The notes under the pieces were generated by a model, which worked only from the letters and a program-made list of their open reading frames with translations, was not told the origin of the DNA and ran no database searches. Made by a program: the position numbers and the translations under genes. From an uncultured Porphyromonadaceae bacterium (lineage in GTDB: Bacteria > Bacteroidota > Bacteroidia > Bacteroidales > Muribaculaceae): a stretch of DNA of 48,015 nucleotides. The stretch lies in NCBI GenBank assembly GCA_947575235.1, contig CANPMT010000014.1:1-48015 (forward strand), read 5' to 3'. Below are positions 1 to 8,111 of this stretch, in pieces (position 1 is the first letter of the stretch; every line of letters begins with the position of its first letter).

Positions 1-231
1 CTTAAAAAACCCCAAGAGCCCCCCCTGGGCCCGTAATTAGGCTTTTTTAACGGCTCGCTCTGTGAGCGACCCCACGGGGAAAATTGGCTAACGCTGGACG
101 GCATTTTGCCTTTCTCTTGCCTGTCTTGCCTCTCTTTACCCATTTTTCCGGGTGCTTGCAGGTAAGGGAGAGGGCTCCTTAGGGAGGGTTTCTTGCCTCT
201 CTTTTCCGGGGGCTGGCAGAGTGGGGGAGGG
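1..231. other. Non-coding stretch downstream of ribH with a short duplicated motif
   Basis: No convincing gene is seen here. A 13-base motif, CTTGCCTCTCTTT, occurs at 125-137 and again at 192-204, each time followed within a few bases by CCGGG, so the stretch contains an imperfect duplication. A small hairpin (TCGCTC at 55-60 with GAGCGA at 64-69) lies further out. This is the 3' side of the minus-strand ribH cluster, but I cannot point to a clear terminator with a T-tract in the correct direction. Confidence 0.4.
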
Positions 232-726
232 TCAGTGGGTGAGGTGGGCGGAGAGGTTGGCCATGGTGACGGCGGCTACGGCGGCTTCAGAGCCTTTGTT
301 GCCGAGGGTGCCGCCGGCGCGGTCGATGGCCTCCTGCTCATGGTTGACGGTGAGCACCCCGAAGATGACGGGGGCCTCGCCGCGTGCGTTGAGCTCGGCT
401 GTGCCTTGAGCCGCTATCTGGCAGACATAGTCGAAGTGGGGGGTGTCGCCGCGTATCACGCATCCGATGATGATTACGGCCGCCGCGTCGGCTTTCATGG
501 CCAACGCCGCCGCGTTGATAAGCTCGACAGTGCCGGGCACGGCGAGCGATACAATACGCTCCTTGGGCACACCAGCGCGTTTCAGGGTGCCGGTGGCACC
601 GTCGCGCAGCGCGTATGTGATCTTGGGGTTCCAGTCGGCTGTGATGACATAGAAATTACCTGTAACCTCCTTGAGGAGCTCGGGCACTTCAAGCATGCTG
701 CCGTTGGTGTTCAATATTGTTGACAT
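232..726 (-). CDS. ribH: 6,7-dimethyl-8-ribityllumazine synthase
   Basis: This is the penultimate enzyme of riboflavin synthesis. It condenses 5-amino-6-ribitylamino-uracil with 3,4-dihydroxy-2-butanone 4-phosphate in the cytoplasm. The 164-residue length is normal for the family. Visible signatures are SLAVPGTVELINAA at about 60-73, GCVIRGDTPHFDYV at about 88-101 (H97 matches the conserved catalytic histidine), GVLTVNHEQEAIDRAGG near 123-139 and NKGSEAA near 143-149. It is the last gene of a minus-strand core-gene block that also includes ribF, so two steps of flavin supply sit in one cluster. The long plus-strand frame over the same bases is a shadow. Confidence 0.96.
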   Translation of the reverse strand: MSTILNTNGSMLEVPELLKEVTGNFYVITADWNPKITYALRDGATGTLKRAGVPKERIVSLAVPGTVELINAAALAMKADAAAVIIIGCVIRGDTPHFDYVCQIAAQGTAELNARGEAPVIFGVLTVNHEQEAIDRAGGTLGNKGSEAAVAAVTMANLSAHLTH

Positions 727-766
727 AATTGTGATTTTACTTGATATTCCGGGATTTGCCGTTGTG

Positions 767-1672
767 TCACTGCTGCTCCCCCTCGTTTACGGGAGCTTTC
801 GGTTCCTTAGGCTCTTTCGGCTCCTTCTTGAAGCGCGACTTCGCCATGGTGGTGACGTTATGTATGAAAACCTTCCAGGCCGAATCCTGCTCCTGTTCGG
901 TGCGGATCACCTGCAGCAGGGCGAGGATGTCGCGTTCAAGCTCGATGGTCTCGAGCGCCACTGCATGAGGGAGGATTGCGTTGAGGAGACGCTCGGCACG
1001 CGGGCGCATCGATTTCACACGCATCATTATCTCAGCCATCTCCAGGGTCATCTTGACCTCCTTGCGGGTGACGCGGCCCATACGCTTCTTGGAGTATTTG
1101 ATAGCCTCGGCATAGAATTTGAGGCCACCTTTCAGGTCGCCTGTCGAGGCGAGGAGCTGTCCGACATTGCGCAGGGAGTCAACCAATTTGTCGGTGGCTG
1201 CGGCCACGCCGGCGTTGACCTTCTCATAGAGGGCGCCGGCATTCATCTGCTGCTTAACCAGCATATCGAGAGCCTTCTTGCGTGAGCGCAGGATACGGGT
1301 GGAGAGTTCCATTGCAAGGATATGGAACTTGCCGAAACGCGACTCATCCTGCTTCACCAGGTTTTCGAGCACCTTGAACAGCACGTCGAGCTCCTTCTCG
1401 CTCTGCTTGTAATTCTTGAGGGCGAAGTGAATTTCCGACAGGTCGAAAAGCAAAGTCACGAGAAGAGCCCTGAATTCAACATTGTCGAAGTCGGGAAATT
1501 CGCGCAGTGTCTTGAGAGCCACGACAGTACGTTCCATGGCATCCATATATCTCTCCTCAGCCATAAGCTGAGTTGCCGTCGCGCGGCAGGCGAGAGCTTC
1601 GTTGAGGATTCTGAACTCGTTTGAGTTCTTCTCGAATCGCTCGGTCATGAGGGGTATTTCTACAATTTCCAT
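767..1672 (-). CDS. Predicted all-helical repeat protein, unrecognised
   Basis: I do not recognise this 301-residue protein. It reads as almost entirely helical, with a spacing of Ala, Leu and aromatic residues compatible with tetratricopeptide-like hairpins (for example LLASTGDLKGGLKFYAEAI). It ends in a charged proline tail with repeated KEP units. I see no signal peptide or membrane segment, so it is probably cytoplasmic. The frame stays open upstream to 1792, but that would overlap the kdsD-like gene by about 100 bases. The ATG at 1672 (MEIVEIPLMTERF) leaves a 22-base gap and is preferred. It lies between the KdsD-like gene and ribH, probably in the same transcript. Confidence 0.75.
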   Translation of the reverse strand: MEIVEIPLMTERFEKNSNEFRILNEALACRATATQLMAEERYMDAMERTVVALKTLREFPDFDNVEFRALLVTLLFDLSEIHFALKNYKQSEKELDVLFKVLENLVKQDESRFGKFHILAMELSTRILRSRKKALDMLVKQQMNAGALYEKVNAGVAAATDKLVDSLRNVGQLLASTGDLKGGLKFYAEAIKYSKKRMGRVTRKEVKMTLEMAEIMMRVKSMRPRAERLLNAILPHAVALETIELERDILALLQVIRTEQEQDSAWKVFIHNVTTMAKSRFKKEPKEPKEPKAPVNEGEQQ

Positions 1673-1694
1673 ATCATTAGGATTTAGAGAGGAT

Positions 1695-2321
1695 TTAGAG
1701 TTGAGAACGTGATTTATGCCCGAGGTATCCGCCGTGGTGACGTTTGGCATATTCCTCCACGGTGAAACCGATGGCCTCCATAGTGGCCACAACGAGGAGG
1801 TCGCCGATTACGGTCATCATCGTTGTGGAGGTTGTGGGGGTCATACCCAACGGACAAACTTCAGGGGCTGCCCCGGTGAAGAGGGCTATGTCAGCGCTTT
1901 TTGCCAGCGGACTTTCAGGGTCGCCTGTTATCACGATAAATGGTATGCCGGGATTCAGCACACGGGCCAGGTCGATAAGCTCGAGAATCTCGCGGGTCTT
2001 CCCGGAGTTGCTCAGCAGGAGAAGCACATCATTCTTCTGGAGAATACCGAGGTCGCCGTGCTGAGCTTCAGAGGGATGCAGGAAAACGGCCGGAGTGCCG
2101 GTGGAACAGAAAGTCGTGGCGATATTCATGGCGATCTGTCCGGCTTTACCCATACCCGAAGTAACAAGTTTGCCGCCCATACCATTCACTCTCTCCACGA
2201 TAAGCTCCACAGCCTTGGCATACCCGTCGGAGAGGGGTATGGCCTTCACTGCGGCGGCCTCCTCCTCAAGTATGCGCTGAAGGCGGTTTATAAAACTGTT
2301 GTTAACTGAAGGTTCTGTCAT
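1695..2321 (-). CDS. kdsD: D-arabinose-5-phosphate isomerase, SIS domain only
   Basis: This 208-residue protein is a KpsF/GutQ/KdsD-type sugar-phosphate isomerase, which interconverts ribulose 5-phosphate and arabinose 5-phosphate, the entry point to Kdo for lipopolysaccharide. The SIS fold is seen in SGMGKAGQIA near 55-64, the conserved HPSEAQHGDLG block near 82-92, LLLLSNSGKTREI near 99-111, and the family motif CPLGMTPTTSTTMM near 156-169. Enterobacterial KdsD is about 320-330 residues because it carries two CBS domains after the SIS domain. They are absent here, and the gene stops cleanly at a normal intergenic boundary. The role in Kdo synthesis is inferred from the family. Confidence 0.88.
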   Translation of the reverse strand: MTEPSVNNSFINRLQRILEEEAAAVKAIPLSDGYAKAVELIVERVNGMGGKLVTSGMGKAGQIAMNIATTFCSTGTPAVFLHPSEAQHGDLGILQKNDVLLLLSNSGKTREILELIDLARVLNPGIPFIVITGDPESPLAKSADIALFTGAAPEVCPLGMTPTTSTTMMTVIGDLLVVATMEAIGFTVEEYAKRHHGGYLGHKSRSQL

Positions 2322-2349
2322 ATGTGGTTATCTGTTTGTCGTGATTGGA

Positions 2350-2808
2350 TTACCTGTTTTTCACCGAGAGGTCGCGTCCCTCGAAACTACAGAGCAGCTC
2401 TCTCCACTCGGCGGGTACCTGGCAGGCCGCTTTTGTAGCGGGGTCGAAGCTTACCATTACAGTCTCGCATACCGATTTCATCTCTCCGGTGTTGCGTTCG
2501 CGGAGAGCCTGGAGAAGGCGGAAACTCTTCTCGGAGATAGATATGCAGGTGGTGAGCACCTCAATCTCCTCACCGAAATAGATAGGGGCGAGATAAGCGC
2601 AGTTTACGTTAGCTATGACGGTGTCGACATGCTTCCAGTCCATCTTCCTGCCACGCACGGCAGAGAAATAGAGAGCCTTCCCGGTGTCGTAGAATGAGAA
2701 ATAGACCGTGTTGTTGACATGGCCCAACACATCGACATCGTTAAACCGGATCTGTACCGGCACACAGTTCTTGAAGAGAGATAAATCTGGTAAATTATTT
2801 GGATCCAT
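2350..2808 (-). CDS. Acyl-CoA thioesterase, YbgC/4-hydroxybenzoyl-CoA thioesterase family
   Basis: A 152-residue single hotdog-fold thioesterase that probably hydrolyses an acyl-CoA in the cytoplasm. The diagnostic active-site segment is DVDVLGHVNNTVY at about 24-36; D26 occupies the position of the catalytic aspartate of the family. The strand-rich remainder and total length fit 4HBT proteins. The substrate cannot be read from sequence. It sits 12 bases downstream of the DUF721 gene and 28 bases upstream of the kdsD-like gene, on the same strand, suggesting co-transcription. Confidence 0.88.
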   Translation of the reverse strand: MDPNNLPDLSLFKNCVPVQIRFNDVDVLGHVNNTVYFSFYDTGKALYFSAVRGRKMDWKHVDTVIANVNCAYLAPIYFGEEIEVLTTCISISEKSFRLLQALRERNTGEMKSVCETVMVSFDPATKAACQVPAEWRELLCSFEGRDLSVKNR

Positions 2809-2820
2809 TATATTACGTTA

Positions 2821-3138
2821 TTAACGCGACATGCGGTGGAGAGATGGTCCGGTAAAAGACAACTGGTCGATTACCTGACGTTTGAGGTGGGCGTTGATGG
2901 CTGCGGCTATGCGCGAGCGGTTCATATGGAGCTCCTGGCGCAGCGAGGCATTGCGCACCCCTATAGTCATAACGCCGTTTCTCACGGATGGTTGCATACA
3001 CTGGGCGGCAAGATCGGGCCCTACGATAAGACGCCATGTGTCGATGGCCTTCCGTTCGTCAAGACGGTCCTGCATGCAATTCTCCTGAAAGGCGAGCCGC
3101 AACACATCGCCGATGCTTTGCGATTCCCTACGCTCCAT
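2821..3138 (-). CDS. DUF721 / DciA-like protein
   Basis: A 105-residue DUF721 protein. The family signature is seen in the N-terminal helix ending WRLIVGPDLAAQC (about 35-47), followed by the KH-like core with GVMTIGVRNASLRQEL near 60-75. DUF721 proteins include DciA, the replicative helicase loader or operator of most bacteria lacking DnaC/DnaI. That role is family knowledge, not something shown here. The start codon overlaps the end of recF by 11 bases, a tight translational coupling that places it with a replication/repair partner. Confidence 0.85.
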   Translation of the reverse strand: MERRESQSIGDVLRLAFQENCMQDRLDERKAIDTWRLIVGPDLAAQCMQPSVRNGVMTIGVRNASLRQELHMNRSRIAAAINAHLKRQVIDQLSFTGPSLHRMSR

Positions 3139-4273
3139 GCTCCCCCGGGGTATTGGCTCCGGCCGGTGTTATGCCGGTCAAAGGTGTGAATTCGCCATCG
3201 GTCACGTTCAGGAGGATGCGCGGACCCTCCATGGCGGCTATTATATCATCGAGATGCTTGCGGTTGGTGTCGGTGATGAAAATCTGGCTGAAAGTGTCAG
3301 ACGACGTCACCTCGTGCATGATGCTCTCCACGCGGGCGGCATCGAGCTTGTCGAATATGTCATCGAGCAGGAGGAGGGGTGTGGTGCCGTTGGCGTTCTT
3401 GAGATAATCAAACACCGCAAGACGCAACGCGACGGTGAAGGTCTTCACCTGTCCCTGGCTTCCGAGGCGCCGCAGGCTGTAGCCGTTGAGCTTCATCTCG
3501 ATATCATCGCGGTGAACGCCACCTGAGGTATAGCCCAAGGCCGCATCCTTCCCCCTGCGCGAGGCGAGCACCTCCCGCAACGGGGCCTCGTTGAGCTGGC
3601 TGGAATAGGCTATTGAGGTCTCCTCACGGTTTCCCGAGAGGCGTGCGTAGCAGTCCTCGACTTTAGGGGCTATCTCAGCCACCCACGCCGAGCGTGCAGC
3701 ATGGATAGCGGCGGCGGCCTCCTCCATTCCGGCCTCGACCGATTCAAACAGGAGAGGGTCGCTCATCCCGGCGCGGAGCATGCGGTTGCGCGATTCGAGC
3801 GAACGGTTATAGCGGATAAGCTGGGCCAAATATTCCGGATGGGCCTGTGAAATCACCATATCCATCAGCTTGCGCCGCTCCTCACCCGGACCGCTCACAA
3901 GTGTGGAATCCCCCGGAGTGACCGACACCACAGGGTAACGCCCGATATGTTCCGACATCCGCTGATACTCCTTGCCGTTACGTTTCAGGCTCTTCGCCTT
4001 TCCGCGTGCGAATCCGCAGGAGATGGCGTCGGTGGCACCGGCATCGGTGAGATACGTCCCCTTCACCATCAGCATATCCTGGCCGTGGCGTATCAGCGCG
4101 CTGTCAGTGAGCGACGTCATGGGACGCGCCATGCTGAGGAAGTGAATGGCCTCAAGGAGATTGCTCTTACCCATGCCATTCATCCCCAACAGACAGTTCA
4201 CACCCGGCGAAAACTCGAGAGTGGCGGATGCTATATTCTTGAAATTCAGTATGTCGATACTCTTTAAAATCAT
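3128..4273 (-). CDS. recF: DNA replication and repair protein RecF
   Basis: A 381-residue SMC-like ATPase of the RecFOR pathway, which helps load RecA at gapped DNA. The Walker A motif is GMNGMGKSN at about 30-38 (K36). The signature region LGSQGQVKTFTVALRLA follows near 270-290, and Walker B is PLLLLDDIFDKLD near 300-312. The N-terminus (MILKSIDILNFKNI) is typical of the family, supporting the annotated start. It lies 8 bases downstream of upp and overlaps the DUF721 gene by 11 bases. Confidence 0.96.
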   Translation of the reverse strand: MILKSIDILNFKNIASATLEFSPGVNCLLGMNGMGKSNLLEAIHFLSMARPMTSLTDSALIRHGQDMLMVKGTYLTDAGATDAISCGFARGKAKSLKRNGKEYQRMSEHIGRYPVVSVTPGDSTLVSGPGEERRKLMDMVISQAHPEYLAQLIRYNRSLESRNRMLRAGMSDPLLFESVEAGMEEAAAAIHAARSAWVAEIAPKVEDCYARLSGNREETSIAYSSQLNEAPLREVLASRRGKDAALGYTSGGVHRDDIEMKLNGYSLRRLGSQGQVKTFTVALRLAVFDYLKNANGTTPLLLLDDIFDKLDAARVESIMHEVTSSDTFSQIFITDTNRKHLDDIIAAMEGPRILLNVTDGEFTPLTGITPAGANTPGEHGA

Positions 4274-4281
4274 CCGATGGT

Positions 4282-4953
4282 TCAGTTATCCTCCTTTTCA
4301 CCATATGAGAGGTCGCCGGCGTCACCCAAGCCCGGTATGATATAGCTGTGGGAGTTAATGTCGGGGTCGATGGCGGCAGTCCATATGGTTGTGATTCCAG
4401 CCGGGAGAGTCTCGCAGAGATACTCAATGGCCTGGCGTGAGGCGATGACAGAGGCGATATGCACGCGTGCCGGGGTACCCTTCTTCAGAAGTGCGCGGTA
4501 CCCAAGCTCCATGGAGCTTCCGGTGGCGAGCATCGGGTCGATAAGAATCAGGGTCTTCCCCTCGATCGAGGGTGCGGCCATATACTCCACCAATACGTCA
4601 AACTGGTCACCTTTCTCCTTATAACGTCGGTAGGCGCTCACGAAAGCATTCTCAGCCTTGTCGAAGAAATCGAGAAAACCGTGATGGAACGGTATGCCGG
4701 CGCGCAGGATAGTGGCCAGCACCACATTGTCGGTCATCTCATGGCACATGGCGAATCCGAGGGGGGTCTGCACCTTCTCCTGAGTGTAATTGAGTCGTTT
4801 AGAGATCTCATAAGCCATAATCTCACCGATACGGTTGAGGTTGATGCGGAAGCGCATGGGGTCGTTCTGGATGCTGACGTCGCGCAGCTCCCTCATATAA
4901 CGGCTCACCAGACTCGGGGTCGTGGCGAAGTTGATAATCTCAATATCGTTCAT
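4282..4953 (-). CDS. upp: Uracil phosphoribosyltransferase
   Basis: This pyrimidine-salvage enzyme converts uracil plus PRPP to UMP. The 223 residues contain the PRPP-binding loop LILIDPMLATGSSM at about 135-148, the VSRYMRELRD N-terminal region, LATILRAGIPFHHGF near 79-93 and the C-terminal uracil-binding segment with IIPGLGDAGD. The C-terminus KEDN is slightly extended. The gene is 8 bases from recF. Upstream, a -7-like element, CAAATATA on the plus strand at 4988-4995 (TATATTTG on the minus strand), could give a local promoter, but no good -33 element is seen. Confidence 0.95.
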   Translation of the reverse strand: MNDIEIINFATTPSLVSRYMRELRDVSIQNDPMRFRINLNRIGEIMAYEISKRLNYTQEKVQTPLGFAMCHEMTDNVVLATILRAGIPFHHGFLDFFDKAENAFVSAYRRYKEKGDQFDVLVEYMAAPSIEGKTLILIDPMLATGSSMELGYRALLKKGTPARVHIASVIASRQAIEYLCETLPAGITTIWTAAIDPDINSHSYIIPGLGDAGDLSYGEKEDN

Positions 4954-5018
4954 AGCATTAAACTTAACAATAAAAATTACTGATTTGCAAATATAACCAA
5001 TAATTCGCTTATGTGGGA

Positions 5019-5894
5019 CTACTTAAGCGAAAAAATGGCCTGTCGGGAGTCTTTTTCAATCTGTTGGCGCAGGGCCTCGATTGAATTGAATCTCACTTCA
5101 TCGCGCAGACGGGCATGGAAAGCGAGCTTTATCTCATGTCCGTAGAGGTCGCCCTTCCAATTCAGGATATGGGCCTCGATAGTGAGGGCGTTCCCCCTTC
5201 TCACGGTGGGGCGTACACCGATATTCACCACAGCCGGATGTTTGCTGCCGTCGGGGAGCGTGGCCATGGCCGCATACACACCGTTCCCCGGAATCTCTAT
5301 CCCGGGCGCCGGTTCAAGGTTGGCGGTAGGGAAGCCGATTGTGCGTCCGAGCCGGTTTCCGGCAACTACAATCCCCCGCAGTGTGAAATCACGTCCGAGC
5401 AGGTTGTTGGCCAGTGCTATGTCACCTGCGGCGACAGCCTTCCGAATGGCCGATGAACTGACATCAGGCACATAAGGGGCCTCCTCGACACGTATCCCGG
5501 TCTCCTCGCCGATACGGCGGTAATCGGCCACCGACATATTCACACCGTCAGAGCCGAAAGTGTTGTCGTAGCCCACCACGAGCGCCTTGACATCCATATC
5601 ATCATGTAGCATCCTCATCCAGTCGCGGGCCGTGGTAGAGCGCATCTTCTCATCGAAGGGCATAATCACCGGGGTGACCCCATGCCTGCGGATAAGTTCG
5701 GCCTTACGCTCTACCGAGGTTATCGCCTTCGGTGCGCGTTGGGGAGCTATAAGTGAGAGAGGGTGACGGTCGAAAGTAATGGCCACAGGCTGGAGGTCCT
5801 CCTCCGAGGCAACCTCGCGGAGTTTCTCAAGCACAGCCACATGGCCACGGTGAACGCCGTCGAAAGTGCCTATGGCAACCGCTTTACCCTTCAC
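5019..5894 (-). CDS. ribF: Bifunctional riboflavin kinase / FAD synthetase
   Basis: This enzyme makes FMN from riboflavin and then FAD from FMN. The FAD synthetase (nucleotidyltransferase) half has GTFDGVHRGH at 9-18. The riboflavin kinase half has GNRLGRTIGFPTANL near 180-194 and VYAAMATLPDG with GVRPTV further on. The total of 291 residues is slightly shorter than the usual ~310. The start is GTG at 5892-5894: the base pattern there is a GTGA overlap with the stop codon of the upstream HAD gene, so the two are translationally coupled. Confidence 0.95.
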   Translation of the reverse strand: MKGKAVAIGTFDGVHRGHVAVLEKLREVASEEDLQPVAITFDRHPLSLIAPQRAPKAITSVERKAELIRRHGVTPVIMPFDEKMRSTTARDWMRMLHDDMDVKALVVGYDNTFGSDGVNMSVADYRRIGEETGIRVEEAPYVPDVSSSAIRKAVAAGDIALANNLLGRDFTLRGIVVAGNRLGRTIGFPTANLEPAPGIEIPGNGVYAAMATLPDGSKHPAVVNIGVRPTVRRGNALTIEAHILNWKGDLYGHEIKLAFHARLRDEVRFNSIEALRQQIEKDSRQAIFSLK

Positions 5895-6538
5895 TTGGCG
5901 GGATCCTCCTCCTCAAGGCGCTTGCATATGTTCAACATCGAATCCTCACCCTCCGGCATAACCTGAATGGTGTTCAGCCCTAAGGTGCGCGCGCTCGCGC
6001 AGTTTGCCGCCGAGTCGTCGAGAAGGAGCGTCTGGGCCGGGTCGAGATGATACCTGTTGATCAGGTTGCTGAAGATCTGCGGGTCAGGCTTGCACATCTT
6101 CTCCTGATAAGAGGTGACTATGCCGTCGAAATAATCCTCCATGCTTCTCCCCTCCTGGCGGAAAGCGAGGTCGATCCAATGGTCGAACATCACGGGGTTG
6201 GTATTTGAGAGTACGAAGAGACGGTATCCCTTCTCCCTGAGGGCGCGTATAGCCTGGAGGCGTTCGATGGGAATCCTTACAAGAAACCTTTCGAAAGCAT
6301 CCTGGATGTCGACACACCCCACACCCTTTCGGCAGAGAGGGATAAGATGGTCATAAAATTCGGCCGATGAGAGTCGACCGCTCTCCAGCAGAAGGAAAGG
6401 TCCCTTCTGCTCATACTCCCCGAGCAGGGAATTGGCATCGGCTATGCCGAGGTCGGCGAGGGCTTTCACAGCTGCCATACGGTTGAGGTCGATCACCACA
6501 CCGCCGAGGTCGAAGATAATATTCTTTATCGTACTCAT
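5891..6538 (-). CDS. HAD-superfamily hydrolase
   Basis: A 215-residue haloacid-dehalogenase-like phosphatase of the YihX/HAD-IA type. Motif I is IIFDLGGVVIDLN (nucleophile D10), motif II includes LFVLSNTNP, and motifs III/IV lie in KPDPQIFSNLI and LLLDDSAANCASA. The frame extends upstream to 6622, but the ATG at 6536-6538 immediately before the conserved FDLGG segment is the natural start, and a promoter-like element sits between the two. The stop overlaps the ribF GTG start, suggesting a coupled role near flavin phosphates; the substrate is not determinable. Confidence 0.88.
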   Translation of the reverse strand: MSTIKNIIFDLGGVVIDLNRMAAVKALADLGIADANSLLGEYEQKGPFLLLESGRLSSAEFYDHLIPLCRKGVGCVDIQDAFERFLVRIPIERLQAIRALREKGYRLFVLSNTNPVMFDHWIDLAFRQEGRSMEDYFDGIVTSYQEKMCKPDPQIFSNLINRYHLDPAQTLLLDDSAANCASARTLGLNTIQVMPEGEDSMLNICKRLEEEDPAK

Positions 6539-6588
6539 AAAATATGAATTGTCAAATTTGAATTGTCTAATTAATGAGATATCCGCTG

Positions 6589-6623
6589 CAAAGATAATAT
6601 TTTTTTGTGTAGAATCCGACAAA
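6589..6623 (-). promoter_or_regulatory. Candidate promoter for the HAD-ribF cluster
   Basis: On the minus strand, TATCTTTG (plus coordinates 6589-6596) matches the Bacteroidetes -7 consensus TAnnTTTG. A TTTG lies 23 bases upstream (6620-6623), slightly further than the usual 19-21. It is interleaved with the pfkA promoter on the other strand, forming a compact divergent control region. Confidence 0.5.
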
Positions 6624-6635
6624 ATATTACCTTTG
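6604..6635 (+). promoter_or_regulatory. Candidate pfkA promoter (Bacteroidetes type)
   Basis: TTTG at 6604-6607 and TACCTTTG at 6628-6635 are separated by 20 bases, an exact match to the Bacteroidetes primary-sigma pattern. This predicts a leader of roughly 65-70 bases before the pfkA start. Confidence 0.65.
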
Positions 6636-6709
6636 CATGGAGTAACTATAGACTAAACAACTAAACTCAACAGGAAACATCAACTAAACCCGATAAATTT
6701 ATACATGTT

Positions 6710-7690
6710 ATGGCAAAACAAAGAGCGATAGGCATACTTACCTCGGGAGGCGACGCCCCGGGTATGAATGCAGCGATACGCGCGGTGACACGCGCGGCCA
6801 TCTTCGCCGGCTTCAAGGTGTTCGGCATCAAGAGGGGCTACAAAGGCCTCATCACGGATGAGATTGAGGAATTCTCCACCCAGAACGTCTCCAACATCAT
6901 ACAGCGCGGCGGCACCATCCTCAAGACAGCCCGTTGCAAGGAGTTCCAGACCCCCGAGGGTCGTCAGTGCGCCTATGACGTTCTGCAGCGTCATGGCATC
7001 GATGCTCTCGTTGTGATAGGTGGCGACGGTTCGCTGACCGGCGCCAGGATTTTCGCCAACGAGTTCTCGCTGCAGATAGTAGGCCTCCCCGGCACAATCG
7101 ACAACGACCTCTACGGCACCGACTCCACCATAGGTTATGACACCGCGTTGAACACCATCATGGACTGTGTCGACAAGATCCGCGACACCGCCACCTCGCA
7201 CGAGCGTCTCTTCTTCATCGAGGTAATGGGCCGCGACGCCGGCTTCCTCGCCCTTAACGGAGCAATCGCATCAGGCGCCGAGGCTGCCATCATTCCGGAG
7301 GTGTCGACACAGGTTGACCAGCTTGATGAACTCATTGCCAACGGTTTCCGCAAGTCGAAGAACTCATCTATCGTGCTTGTGGCCGAGTCACCCACCACAG
7401 GTGGCGCCATGGGTCTGGCAGAGAGGGTCAAGAGGGAGTATCCCGACTACGATGTGCGCGTCACCATCTTGGGCCACCTGCAGCGCGGCGGTTCACCGAC
7501 AGCCTACGACCGTATCCTCGCCTCGCGTATGGGCGCGGCAGCCGTAGACGCGCTTCTCGACGACCAGCGCAACGTGATGATCGGCATCAAGAACGACGAG
7601 ATAGTCTATGTGCCCTTCACCAAAGCCATCAAGAACGACAAGCCCATCAATCAGGAGCTTATGTCGACCCTGCGCCGACTCTCAATCTGA
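6710..7690 (+). CDS. pfkA: ATP-dependent 6-phosphofructokinase
   Basis: This enzyme phosphorylates fructose 6-phosphate to fructose 1,6-bisphosphate, the committed step of glycolysis. The 326-residue length fits the bacterial PfkA group. Visible elements are [14 protein letters not shown] at 11-24, GGDGS at 104-108, PGTIDND at 128-134 (D131 is the catalytic aspartate position), and MGRDAGFLA near 172-180. The glycine in PGTIDND, where PPi-dependent enzymes have lysine, points to ATP as donor. The gene is monocistronic: it has its own promoter and a GC-rich hairpin 10 bases after the stop. Confidence 0.97.
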   Translation: MAKQRAIGILTSGGDAPGMNAAIRAVTRAAIFAGFKVFGIKRGYKGLITDEIEEFSTQNVSNIIQRGGTILKTARCKEFQTPEGRQCAYDVLQRHGIDALVVIGGDGSLTGARIFANEFSLQIVGLPGTIDNDLYGTDSTIGYDTALNTIMDCVDKIRDTATSHERLFFIEVMGRDAGFLALNGAIASGAEAAIIPEVSTQVDQLDELIANGFRKSKNSSIVLVAESPTTGGAMGLAERVKREYPDYDVRVTILGHLQRGGSPTAYDRILASRMGAAAVDALLDDQRNVMIGIKNDEIVYVPFTKAIKNDKPINQELMSTLRRLSI

Positions 7691-7700
7691 AAAAACAGAA

Positions 7701-7730
7701 AGCGCCCCGGGATTTACTTTCCGGGGCGCT
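7701..7730 (+). terminator. Hairpin terminator after pfkA
   Basis: AGCGCCCCGG (7701-7710) pairs perfectly with CCGGGGCGCT (7721-7730) across a 10-base loop. The following tract is only modestly T-rich (CCTTATCT). Confidence 0.75.
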
Positions 7731-7772
7731 CCTTATCTAAACAGAGAGGGGAGTGATTTCTGCAAGGGGAGG

Positions 7773-7833
7773 GTATAAAATAAAAATGGTAGGTGTATAA
7801 AATAAAAATGACAAATCCTCACGGATTCGTCAT
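7773..7833 (-). terminator. Probable terminator of tRNA-Tyr with duplicated T-tract
   Basis: Downstream of the tRNA on the minus strand, an 11-bp stem (7808-7818 with 7823-7833, one G-T pair, 4-base loop) is followed by a T-rich tract. The tract is present twice: the 16-base sequence GTATAAAATAAAAATG occurs on the plus strand at 7773-7788 and again at 7795-7810, a 22-base period. This looks like a tandem duplication of the terminator tail. Confidence 0.6.
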
Positions 7834-7894
7834 TTCTGTTGTTATGTGCAATAATTGAATTGATGTCTTGCTATTGTCTATGGTTTTGTTGAAG

Positions 7895-7977
7895 TGGGTG
7901 GAGATGGATTCGAACCACCGAAGGTATAAACCAGCAGATTTACAGTCTGCCCCATTTGGCCACTCTGGTATCCACCC
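7895..7977 (-). tRNA. tRNA-Tyr (GTA anticodon)
   Basis: Read on the minus strand, 83 bases fold as a class II tRNA. The acceptor is GGGTGGA with TCCACCC plus A73, the anticodon loop is CTGTAAA (GTA), there is a long variable arm, and the T arm is GGTGG-TTCGAAT-CCATC. CCA is not encoded after A73. The long variable arm is expected for bacterial tRNA-Tyr. Confidence 0.95.
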
Positions 7978-8008
7978 GGACAATTCAGTGTTTTGCCGAA
8001 TTGCGCTG

Positions 8009-8039
8009 CAAAGTTACAAAGAAAAGTTTAAACGGCAAA
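8009..8039 (-). promoter_or_regulatory. Candidate tRNA-Tyr promoter
   Basis: On the minus strand, TTTG (8036-8039) and TAACTTTG (8009-8016) are separated by 19 bases, matching the Bacteroidetes promoter. The predicted start is only about 25-30 bases before the mature tRNA. The leader can form a small CAATTC/GAATTG hairpin. Confidence 0.65.
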
Positions 8040-8111
8040 ATAAATTCCGAAAAATTTCAAAATTTATTTTGCCGTAATCTTGCCTGGAGGCTTTTTACCT
8101 CTTACATGCTC

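Noticed and set aside
193-723. Plus-strand open frame of 176 codons opposite ribH
   Set aside because: It mirrors a well-conserved ribH on the other strand and its translation shows no domain or plausible composition.
767-1792. Longer 341-codon version of the helical protein upstream of ribH
   Set aside because: It would overlap the kdsD-like coding sequence by about 100 bases, and the extra part has no similarity to the helical body.
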